64,000 nucleotides of DNA from Selenia dentaria. Lineage: Eukaryota > Arthropoda > Insecta > Lepidoptera > Geometridae. Made by a program: the position numbers and the translations under genes. The notes under the pieces were generated by a model that worked only from the letters and a program-made list of their open reading frames with translations, searched no databases and had not been told where the DNA came from. Below are positions 1 through 8,373 of this stretch, piece after piece (position 1 is the stretch's first letter; each line of letters begins with the position of its first letter). The stretch lies in contig OU862900.1 of the NCBI GenBank assembly GCA_917880725.1, positions 21,380,385 to 21,444,384 on the forward strand, read 5' to 3'.

Positions 1-1306
1 ACAAAAATGCACGGTAAACGACAATGAACTTAAAAATTTAATGAAAACAATAAAAATGGGATGGCCTGAAGATAAAAAGGATCTTGATAATACATTAAAA
101 CCTTACTGGGATTATAGAGATGAACTTACAATTAACTTTGGTATGGTGTGGAAGGGAACAAGAATTGTAATACCGAAATGTCTACGTCACGAAATGATGA
201 AAAGAATTCATGTGGGCCATTTAGGTATTGATAAATGTAAGTTAAGGGCACGAGAAATAATATTTTGGCCTAATATAAACACACAGTTAGAAGATTATTT
301 ATCCCACTGTCAGGTTTGCTTAACTCATCGGAAACAAAATACTAAAGAATCGTTAATTAATCATGATATACCAAATACTCCCTGGATGAAGATAGGCGTG
401 GACGTATTTCACTTTCGAGGTGAAAGCTTCATTCTGTTAATAGATTATTATAGTAAATTTATTGAAGTAAAGCAATTGCATTCTCAACGTTCTGAAGAAA
501 TAATAACAAAAATGAAAAGTATATTCGTTAGGCACGGGATTCCGCAAATGACAGATAATGGTCCTGAGTTTTCTTCCAGCGTATTTCGTGCATTCTCTAT
601 GGAATGGAATTTTGAGCATACTACTTCCTCGCCTCGATACCCCCAGTCTAATGGGCAAACAGAACGGGCCATACAGATAATTAAAAGAATGATGACTAAA
701 GTGCACGATGATAATGGTGATTTTAATTTAGCCTACTTAGAGTATCTCAATACACCAATCAGCGCAGAACTTCCATCTCCAGCTGAATTATTATACAGCA
801 GAAAACTTCGTGGTATATTACCTAGACCAATGTTATCTTACAAGCCTAAGATTCAGTTCAATGTGCATAAAAAGCTTCTCAATCGACAGGCCCAACAGAA
901 ACAATATTATGATATAGGCTCAAGACCCTTAAAAGCATTATACGTGGGCCAGAAAGTTAAAGTAAAACTAGGGAATAAATGGGAACCGGGAACGATATCA
1001 TCCATTGTTAGCTTACGTTCGTACTTGATAAGAATGTGTACAGGTAACGTATTAAGACGCAACCGAAGGCATATAATAGTCGACTCGGATAAACGAATTG
1101 ATCCACCGACCGGATATAGGGATCGTTATGATGATATCCTAATGGATCAGCACGAGGAGGGTCATACATCTTCCTCCCACAGCAGCACCAGTATCCCTCT
1201 GTTGTCTAATCTTTCAACTAACCAAACCACTCGTTCCGGCAGGCAAGTGATACCTCCTGATCGGTGGACCTGCCCACATGATGTAAGAACACGCCACAAA
1301 CCATGA
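1..1306 (+). CDS. Gypsy-type integrase, C-terminal part of pol (element 0)
   Basis: This is the integrase end of an LTR-retrotransposon polyprotein, which would insert the cDNA copy into the nuclear genome. The frame is open back to base 1, so the true start lies outside the window; the first Met is at 41. Counting from that Met, the zinc-binding HHCC module is H57, H60, C90, C93. The catalytic triad is D121, D172 (TDNGPEF) and E208 (NGQTERA), giving the D35E spacing of retroviral-type integrases. A basic C-terminal domain follows (around residue 350, RRNRRHI), then a Ser/Thr-rich tail. No break is seen over 420 codons, so this fragment could be young. I cannot identify the 3' LTR downstream. 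Assignment to Ty3/gypsy is firm; the lineage is not. Confidence 0.9.
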   Translation, partial: QKCTVNDNELKNLMKTIKMGWPEDKKDLDNTLKPYWDYRDELTINFGMVWKGTRIVIPKCLRHEMMKRIHVGHLGIDKCKLRAREIIFWPNINTQLEDYLSHCQVCLTHRKQNTKESLINHDIPNTPWMKIGVDVFHFRGESFILLIDYYSKFIEVKQLHSQRSEEIITKMKSIFVRHGIPQMTDNGPEFSSSVFRAFSMEWNFEHTTSSPRYPQSNGQTERAIQIIKRMMTKVHDDNGDFNLAYLEYLNTPISAELPSPAELLYSRKLRGILPRPMLSYKPKIQFNVHKKLLNRQAQQKQYYDIGSRPLKALYVGQKVKVKLGNKWEPGTISSIVSLRSYLIRMCTGNVLRRNRRHIIVDSDKRIDPPTGYRDRYDDILMDQHEEGHTSSSHSSTSIPLLSNLSTNQTTRSGRQVIPPDRWTCPHDVRTRHKP

Positions 1307-2441
1307 GATTAGAGATAAGTGCACGGTATAAATAAAATTAGTTAATGAATAGGGTAATTAAATACTGTTCTATACGATACATGTGCTCTACTACTTAAAT
1401 ATGTATAAAAAAAAAGTGTTACATTAAGCAAATAAACATACTACATACATATTGTACATACATTATATATATATAAATAAGATTATGTAGCTAAGTCTGA
1501 TTTTCTAGTTGCACAATAAAGAATGCATAAACAAGTATAACAATATTACGTAACTGCACCCCAATTGTGAAATAATTATAATAACAATAATATTTCACAT
1601 ATCACTGGTTATGTACGCTATTTAATCATCTGTCGATATATGTTTAATATTTTTTAAGATGTGTTCGAAAAGTGGCTATTCTTTTGTTATAACCACGAAA
1701 GTCTATTTTGTCATAATATTAAATAATGAATCAAATCGTATAATATCAAATTGTGTACCTAACTTATTGTTTTTATAAGGAGATTGTAGGTACTTGGAAA
1801 TCATTTAATATTACTGAGGTGGAGGTAGAATAATAAAGCAGTCATGCCTAAGCAAGTGGTTTCATTGCCAATCTCATGAATATAAAATAAATACTTTTAC
1901 AGATTTATGCCACTTCAGATGTTTTACGAGTATTTATGGTACCAACTTCAACTGACTGAACTTACCAGGTCGAAAGAAAGAGTCAATCGGAGAAGTTAGC
2001 TTTTTAATTTTTCTTCTTTCTCCAGTTTCCTTTTTCTATTTTGAGCACCCGATGGTTTCTTTTTATCCCCTAATTCGGCCATCTACAATAAAATCAAATT
2101 TCAATTTAGTACTTCATTTTTCTTTCTATAATCTAATTAAAGCAAGTAGTTTTTTTTTATCACTAACATTAAGGTCATTAAGAATTTGTATTTTTGCAAT
2201 TATAAACAAAACAATCATGACTCTCTCATAAACAAACAAATGATGTGATGATGATGATGTGATGATAATGATTGCAATGTACCTAACACCAACACTTAAC
2301 AAATAAAATTGACTTACCTTTAAATTTTTTCTCTAAGAACTTCCGTGCTAATTCGCCGGTTGTCGGAAATGAAATGAGCTAACAAATTCAATTACTTATA
2401 AGAAGAAATCAGATCAATCACTGACCGACACTTACATAGGC
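1307..2441. other. AT-rich region without a clear gene
   Basis: About 1.1 kb follows the integrase stop. It should contain the polypurine tract and 3' LTR of element 0, but no second LTR copy exists in the window to define them. It holds one short minus-strand exon-like ORF (listed separately) and a small ATG/GATGAT microsatellite near 2220-2275. I recognise nothing else. Confidence 0.5.
1996..2082 (-). pseudogene. Exon-like fragment resembling the N-terminus of ZMYM1/hAT-type transposase proteins
   Basis: A 28-codon minus-strand ORF starts at 2082 and contains KKPSGAQNRKRKLEKEEK. This type of Ser-Gly-Ala-x-x-Arg-Lys stretch is common at the start of ZMYM1-like/hAT-derived proteins. Directly upstream on the minus strand is a T-rich run ending in TAG, a possible splice acceptor. 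About 30 nt after the TAA stop lies GGTAAGTTC, a possible donor. The in-frame stop between them suggests a dead exon, unless the donor belongs to another frame. The family match is from memory of the motif and is weak evidence. Confidence 0.3.
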
Positions 2442-2780
2442 GCCGCGCGCCGCACTGTAAATTCAAATGAACTTACACCTAATTGTAGTGGTTTAGAGAT
2501 CATTTCTCTTTAAGTGCGAGCGCCCGGGCGGCTATGTCAAAGGACGCAACAGACGTACAGGTGCCGCGCCGCGCGCCCATTTCAAATGAAGTTACACTCT
2601 ATTGACTTAGAGATAATTTCTCTTTAAGTGCGAGCGCCCGGGCGGCTATGTCAAAGGACGCAACAGAAGTACCGGTGCCGCGCCGCGCGCCCATTTCAAA
2701 TGAACTTACACTCTATTGACTTAGAGATTATTTTGCATGCTTCAAGTGCGGGCGACCGAGCGGCAACGTGTCAAACGTAC
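2442..2780. repeat. GC-rich tandem repeat, three copies of about 114-121 bp
   Basis: Three head-to-tail copies start near 2442, 2563 and 2677. Each has a GCCGCGCGCC core, then TTCAAATGAACTTACAC, then AAGTGCGAGCGCCCGGGCGG, then TATGTCAAAGGACGCAAC. Copies 2 and 3 are exactly 114 bp apart; copy 1 is about 7 bp longer, and copy 3 is the most diverged at its end. The block is far more GC- and CpG-rich than its surroundings and lies just upstream of a possible first coding exon, so it could be a promoter repeat. Confidence 0.8.
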
Positions 2781-2871
2781 ATACATACACAGTACACTCT
2801 CTTTGGATTAGAGAATTAGCCGCGCGCGTGTTGTATTAAATAAAATTGTTATTTGTGTATGTTATGTAGTA

Positions 2872-2961
2872 ATGCGGCATGACAAGCGCCGAAAGCGTAG
2901 TAAAGTAAAAAATATATTATTGTTGATGACTTTTTTTTTTGCTTGCGCTTACATATTTGTC
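2872..2961 (+). CDS. Possible first coding exon of a type II membrane protein
   Basis: The ATG at 2872 opens a 30-codon stretch with a very basic start (MRHDKRRKRSKVKN), then a hydrophobic run of about 16 residues (ILLLMTFFFACAYIFV). This is the arrangement of a signal anchor with the N-terminus in the cytosol. It ends at a good splice donor, GTAAGTAAC, at 2962. Reading past the donor, the frame runs into a C/G-rich repeat (3017-3105), which supports splicing over simple read-through. No later exon was recognised; it would lie beyond the inserted elements or outside the window. A chance ORF is a real alternative. Confidence 0.3.
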
Positions 2962-3014
2962 GTAAGTAACAAGTATTTAAAACTGTGCAATGGCGTTAAG
3001 TTCAATGAAATACC

Positions 3015-3110
3015 AAAAATTCAGCGCTCGACAGGCGCCCCCGGGCGCTCCGCGCCTGGGTGCACCGCACCCCTTGCACCCCCTGGTAAAGACGGCCCTG
3101 ATATAGTTTG
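3015..3110. repeat. GC-rich low-complexity repeat at the end of LINE A
   Basis: The block contains GCGCCCCCGGGCGCTCCGCG, then TGCACCGCACCCCTTGCACC, and ends in GACGGCCCTGATA. It is sharply different in composition from its neighbours and resembles a dispersed lepidopteran repeat (recollection, not a search). It abuts the place where the LINE A RNase H reading frame stops matching the family. Confidence 0.5.
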
Positions 3111-3111
3111 T

Positions 3112-3996
3112 GTTAGCATGTAATTTATGATTTGCTAAGTTTTTTAGAACACTCATGCTGTCACTTTCCACAACCCATTTTTTATGCCCATAATTGTGGT
3201 TCTTTATATGTTTCATAGCGCTCAAAACAGCTACAGCCTCAGCGGTGAAAACACTAGCATTTTTATCTATCTTATGGCCTACTCCAATGTTTAAAGAAGG
3301 CTCAAATATAGCGTAAGACACACCTTTATCGCTCTTAGATCCATCAGTATATACAAATATATCATTTGTCCATTCTGCCAACATTATATTTACCTCTTCT
3401 TTGAGGGACTGTTTATTATTTATGACTACATTAATAGCTGGGAATTTACTTCTGTAAGTTCCTTTGTAACATGGTAATGTGAGAGTTGATCTATATATGT
3501 TTAAATTGTTAAGAAAGTCTAAATAACTTTGTAGATCTTGTTGCATGTAAAATAGTTTGCCGGGTGATTGATTGTATGTATGTGATAAGTTAATAATTAA
3601 ACTGTTGTGAGAAACACTAAATAATTTTAGAAGAAATCTTTCCTTTAAATAATTAAAACGAATTCCAATTGGAGGAAGGTTGTATTCGATTTGCATTGCG
3701 TTCACAGGAGTACTTCTGATTGCCCCTGTAATTAAACGAAGACATTTATTTTGGAATATATCTAGAATATTTACAAATTTGGCGTCTGCAGCGAAACAGT
3801 AGAAACCATATTCAAAGTGACTACGAACTAACGATTTATACAATGTTAACAACATTTTGGGATCTGCACCCCAGTGCGTGCCAGACAACGATTTCAATAT
3901 ATTGAAAGCCTCGTTGGCCTTATTCGTTATATGTTTTATATAATTGTTCCAGGATAAATTACTAAGTAAGTAATTCCCCCAAAAATTTGGCGTCAT
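3112..3996 (-). pseudogene. LINE A: RT thumb region and RNase H domain
   Basis: This part of the LINE polyprotein would remove RNA from the RNA/DNA hybrid. The RNase H core is visible: VYTDGSKSDKG gives the first Asp, FTAEAVAVLSAM the Glu, and VVESDSMSVL the second Asp. Upstream is the post-RT region with SLVRSHFEYGFYCFAAD and FQNKCLRLITGA. The open frame runs on to 2977, but the residues after about 3112 (Cys/Gly/Pro-rich) come from the neighbouring GC-rich repeat. The last RNase H motif and the 3' UTR are therefore lost. Loss of a LINE's 3' end is less usual than 5' truncation and implies a later deletion or rearrangement. Confidence 0.85.
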
Positions 3997-4795
3997 GTGC
4001 CCCAGTTAAGACATAGTTATTATAATAGATCGGAGGCATGTTTCCGTGTCGTTTGCCAAAAACAACAATCTTAGTTTTTGATGGATTGACATCAAGATCA
4101 AGGTATGAGAAGTATTTCTGTAGTTTTACCAATGCATCATTAAGAATTTCTGTGATTTGTGAAACATTGTTACCTGATGCATAAACAACCAAATCATCTG
4201 CAAACTGTAAGTTTTTAAGGTTCGACCCCAATATTAAATTCAAGTGACGTACAAAGATTAACAAAATTAAAGGTGACAGAATCACATTATTTCTATGGAC
4301 AGAATGCCACTTTGACAGACACCTTTTGACGTAAGTCTAGAGTACCATAGAGATGTTTGTTGTATTTAACAAAAACTTCTCTATTGTTAAGAAAATGTTT
4401 TAACCAGATTAGGTAGGTACTTTTCAGGTATACCTATTAATTGTAATTCATGGGAAAGAATATCGATGTTAACGCTGTTAAAAGCGCCTGCTATGTCGAA
4501 AAAAACAGCAATGAGATGCTCATTTGCTATAAGGGGATTATGTATATCAAACAGTAATTGGCAGATACTTTCACGAGCTGAACGATTTCTACGAAAACCA
4601 AACTGATTGGATGGCAAAATATTGTTTTGTTCAATATAAAATTCCAGACGTTGTTTCAGCAATTGTTCAAATATCTTCGCTGCACATGAAGTGAGTGCTA
4701 TGGGACGATATGAATCAGGACATAACTTGGGTTTGTTTGGTTTCAGTATTGGAACCAAACAATCTATCTTCCAATCTTGCGGTACATACACAATT
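3997..4795 (-). pseudogene. LINE A: reverse transcriptase palm/fingers (broken)
   Basis: This is the catalytic part of the LINE RT. From the 5' side on the minus strand I see SYRPIALTSC, SNQFGFRRNRSARESI and FFDIAGAFNSVNIDIL (first Asp of the active site), then, after a gap of about 100 bp that breaks the frame, LQFADDLVVYASGN (FADD, the other two Asp). VNPSKTKIVVFG follows. The segment between motif A and FADD, which includes the PQGS motif, is missing or unreadable at about 4286-4386, so the enzyme is dead. The 5' side ends at 4795, where a plus-strand LINE fragment begins; matching RT sequence resumes at 5441. Confidence 0.85.
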
Positions 4796-4800
4796 TTAAT

Positions 4801-5440
4801 CCTTAAGAGAAATGTTCAAAGAAATTAACATATTAACTCTTCCATCTTTGTATATCCTAGAAAATATAATGTACGTTCGTAAAAATATAAAGAAGTTTAG
4901 AATAAATAGTGATATGCATAATATTAATACTAGAAATAAGGATAGGATAGCTGTATCTAAATTTAGACTCACGAAAACTAAAAATAAGTCCTTCTTAGGC
5001 AATTGTGTACGTTTCTATTATAAAATCCCGAAAGACATTACTGAGCTCACTGAAGGGAAATTCAAGTTACGTGTCAAAAATATACTAATGAAAAAAGCCT
5101 ATTATAAATTGAGTCACTACTTAGAAGACAAAGATGCCTGGAAGCTTTCCACTTCTGCCTAGTAGCCAACTATTGAATAAATTTGTTATTTTAATACTAC
5201 TCATATGTAACCTCAATGTACAAAGACTTGAAAAAATAATAGCCCACGAGTTTCTTGCTGCTTCTTCTCGGCGGTGGTTCTTTTCCGAAGACAGCGGTAG
5301 AATCATTTAAAAATTTTTGACGTTCATAAGAGTGTCTATGATGCCTAAACTGAATAAATAATTTTTGAATTTAGGAATTATTTTTTTTTAGTTTCCCAGA
5401 GAAGATTTAAGACTTTGAGATAGAGATTGACATCTCTTAC
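4801..5440 (+). mobile_element. 3' end of a different LINE, inserted into LINE A
   Basis: The plus-strand frame at 4812-5162 (116 codons, ending KDAWKLSTSA) matches the C-terminal tail of a Jockey/CR1-group ORF2: ILTLPSLYILENIMYV, then NTRNKDRIAV, then a basic stretch. The 3' UTR follows, with TCTTCTCGGCGGTGG and an end near 5375 in AATAAATAATTTTTGAATTT. It is a severely 5'-truncated insertion of about 0.6 kb. LINE A resumes at 5441, but about 30 expected residues between its GLDGIPY and VPQDWK motifs are absent. The insertion therefore seems to have come with a small target deletion rather than a duplication. Confidence 0.75.
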
Positions 5441-5710
5441 CATTTAAAAAAAACTATTTAAGTACGGTATTCCATCTAGACCAAAGGCAGTGTCTTTCCT
5501 GGTGAAAATGGCAGAATTTAATTCATTGATGGTAAATGGACTGAGAAGGAAACTGTTACTGATGTTCAAATTGTTAGTGACTATTGTATATGAGTTATGT
5601 GATTCATGATCTGGTGTATATTTTATTAAAAAATCTAAAACCCATGAATCATCATTATTGTTGTTATATGTACTGTATGTTTTATTAAATTTGCGCATGA
5701 ATGTCCAAAT
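5441..5710 (-). pseudogene. LINE A: start of the RT domain
   Basis: The 84-codon frame contains FTINELNSAIFTRKDTAFG followed by LDGIPY, the fingers motif at the start of LINE RT domains. On its 5' side the frame is cut at 5713 by the 12.6-kb transposon. It continues, in phase, at 18283 on the far side once one AA target copy is removed. Confidence 0.8.
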
Positions 5711-5712
5711 AA

Positions 5713-5940
5713 CCCAGGTAGCAATATGACGTCGTCGACCTTAGAAAGACGTCAGTATAAGGTCATTTTAGAGTCAGTCCTATGTTGATCATTCTGTGAC
5801 CTAAAAATGACGTCATTTTAAGGTCATTTTTGAGTCAGTCCTATATTGGTCATGTTTAGATGTCGTAATGACGTCTTTTTAAGGTCAGTCCTATATTGGT
5901 CATTACAAGACGTCGTATTGACGTCTTTTTAAGGTAGCTA
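5713..5940 (+). repeat. Left terminal and subterminal repeats of the 12.6-kb transposon
   Basis: After the CCCAGGTAGCA tip there are six GACGTC palindromes in about 215 bp, alternating with TCAGTCCTATATTGGTCAT-like and TTTTTAAGGT blocks in a loose 55-70 bp repeat. One site is a full TGACGTCA. Such arrays are typical transposase-binding regions in CACTA elements (family knowledge); binding here is inferred. Confidence 0.8.
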
Positions 5941-6869
5941 AAAAAGAATCGCGTATGCAATATCCAAAAAGGATATGAAATTCTATATTATGTATTAAAT
6001 ATGATTTTATTACATATACCACACTTTAATGCAAGTTTATTTTTCTCATATTTGTTATGATTTTAGGAAAAATAGGTAATAGTTTTCATCATAAAAAATA
6101 AAACAACTATATTTAATAAATTTAAAACGTAAAGCAATAATATGCATTTTTTTTATTTGTAAAAATGAAATAACTATTTATCAATAAATTTAAAAAGTAG
6201 TTAAAGCAATAATATACATTTTACAAAAAAAAAAGTGAAAATGAAAACCACTGATATCGGCAAAGTGGAGAACTAACACAACGACAGTTCATAAGATAAT
6301 ATCTATTTACAATGACATAAGGTTGAAAACTTTTAACGTCTACCGGAAATGTCTCACTCTCGTACATTAATATCACGTTGTGCCGCTTCAATTAGGCGCC
6401 ATTTTTTGCAAGGCCCAAAATCAATACCAGATTAGGATTTTTTCTCGACTTTAGAGGGAAATATTTACTTTAATAGGGAAAATTTAAATTGTCAGAAACC
6501 TTAGAAACAAAAATCTTTCCCTAATATACCAGTTTCAAAGCTGACATGAGTACCTACCTAATATTATTTCGAATCAAAATAGTGTTATATGTAAGGAAGA
6601 GGTTATTGGCCCTCAAGACACAAAAAAGGCCACTGCGACCTAAATATATCTACATAATTATATATCAATCCATAAATTGGCCACTCCATCCGCGTAGATT
6701 TCAGGTTGTAGCGTTTCCAAGTGAATTATCTAACAAAAGAAATATACTAATCAGCTCTATGCCAAACTGCGATTTTGGTTCAGTAGACCTCCATCACACT
6801 CTGGAGCTTTAGCGACTTAACCGTCAGGTTTATCCGATCGTAATGGAATTTTTCAATTTTTCATCCAAG
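5941..6869. other. Non-coding left arm of the transposon
   Basis: No gene is supported. There is a tandem duplication of about 70 bp near 6095-6235 (ATTTAATAAATTTAAAA...AAGCAATAATATGCATTTT and its diverged copy). The remainder is AT-rich sequence up to the hAT-like insertion. A promoter for the DUF4806-type gene could lie further right, at 7956-8373. Confidence 0.5.
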
Positions 6870-7059
6870 TAGTGTTACCAGATACACGGTAATTACCGTA
6901 GATGCACGGTATTTTTGGCCAAAACACGGTCTACGGTAATGTTTCACTACCGTGTACTTTTCTACGGTATTTTTATTAAGAATTACCTTGACAGTCAACA
7001 TGTAAATTATTATTTAGAAGTATTAATTTTATAAAAAGATACGTAGAACGAAACGAAAA

Positions 7060-7610
7060 TCCAGCTCTATATGTCATGGCAACATCAAGTCGCCGCTAGT
7101 CAGTCAAATTCGTGCATGGATTCGCAAAAAAACTAAGGACCAGCATCAGGACTACTGGGCAAGTATCGAGGGTTGTAGGCAGTCGAAGGAGGCTTTTCCG
7201 ATTCTAAATCTGAAATTCTCCAGAAAACTCCTCAATCTTAAAAGAAATAATGTACGACATATCGTCGGAATTATGACCGGTCATTGCTCCTTAAACAAAC
7301 ACCTGTTTAATCTAGGTGTTACAGACAGCCCCCTATGCAGAGGCTGCATGGAGGCGGAAGAAACAGCTGCGCATCTGCTCATTGAATGCAGGAGCGTGGC
7401 GGCACAAAGGGCAGCAAACCTCGGCTCGCCGAGGACTGTACGTGTGGGAAGCCTGCGCCAAGCTGAAGGAGTTGCTGGCTTTCCTGGGCGACACCGGGTG
7501 GCTGGACTGATCAGCTTCACCCGGCTATCACGCAAAATGGGCCGCGCCATAGCGGCCTGGTTGCGGAAAAGAGCCAGCCCACCAAGTACCAAGTACCAAG
7601 TAAGACGTTA
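7060..7610 (+). pseudogene. LINE fragment: C-terminal region after RNase H
   Basis: The readable frame includes IRAWIRKKTKDQHQDYW, RHIVGIMTGHCSLNKHLF and a Cys/His knuckle, CRGCMEAEETAAHLLIEC, then a basic tail ending at 7611. This matches the C-terminal zinc-knuckle region of RNase H-bearing LINEs (R1/I group). It ends in a short AAGTACC triplication (7585-7604). It lies inside the hAT-like element, so it is younger than that element or was captured by it. Confidence 0.7.
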
Positions 7611-7630
7611 AAACAAAAAAAAGAAATAAG

Positions 7631-7792
7631 TTGATAACAAACACGATAAAAGGAAATATTCTTGCTCAGCAATCCATACACCGGAGTGGAACGAGCTGTG
7701 TGGATTTTATGCCATCCAAGGCAATGATACAAAAAATGACTGCAGCAATATATGAAAAAGAAGTTATTACTTTAGAATCTTTAGATGACTAA
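7631..7792 (+). pseudogene. C-terminus of a hAT-type transposase
   Basis: Fifty-three codons end in TAA. The stretch HRSGTSCVDFMPSKAMIQKM and the final AAIYEKEVITLESLDD resemble the C-terminal end of animal hAT-like transposases (Cys, then Asp-Phe, then a Met-rich helix). Only this end remains; no upstream transposase sequence was recognised in the element. Its place between hAT-type terminal repeats supports the call. Confidence 0.4.
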
Positions 7793-8373
7793 ATTTTAAA
7801 TAAAAAATATCGAAAAATCATTGCATTTTCTCTTTATATTGCACGGTAATTTACATGGTATTTTTTAAATCTATGCACGGTAATTTGGAGCCGAAACACC
7901 GTAATTCTAACCTGTCAACACGGTAGTTTATAATTTTAATCTGGTAACACTGCTGATCCAAGGGTTTTCGGAGGTGTTAAATTTTTTTTTAGTTTTTAAT
8001 TCTCATCGACATTCGACACCCGGCTTCATTAAATATTTTATTTTTGCGACAGATATTTTGAACAATTTTTTATATCATGGTACGTACTAAACTTGTGTTT
8101 ACATACAATAATTTTTTTTTCGTACTGTTTAATTTAAAACGGAATATAAATGTAATATAAGGTAATTCGGTTGCAAATAATGGCAACCCTTTATCAATAG
8201 AGTCGCGGAATGCGTGCGCGGCTGGCGGCCCTCGTTGTTTTGTTTTCTTTTTACTGTGAACACTAAGTAATCTTTGCTGTGAACTTTCTTTGTTTTGTTT
8301 GTGGTTATAGAATACCAATACGGTTCTGCTGTGCATCGAATTGTAGTGCAGTGTGAGTAGTGTTCTGTGAGAT

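Larger units (their letters stand above)
6870..7955 (+). mobile_element. hAT-like element with ACGGTA subterminal repeats
   Basis: The ends are inverted: TAGTGTTACCAGAT on the left and ATCTGGTAACACTGCTG on the right. ATCCAAG is repeated directly outside both (6863-6869 and 7956-7962), close to the 8-bp duplication of hAT elements. Both ends carry many ACGGTA/TACCGT motifs. Inside are a LINE RNase H fragment (about 7060-7610) and the last 53 codons of what looks like a hAT transposase (7631-7792). The element is a defective remnant, interrupted by the LINE piece. Confidence 0.65.

Noticed and set aside
2872..3123. The full 83-codon ORF as one protein
   Set aside because: Its second half is translated GC-rich repeat; only the part before the donor at 2962 looks like real coding sequence.
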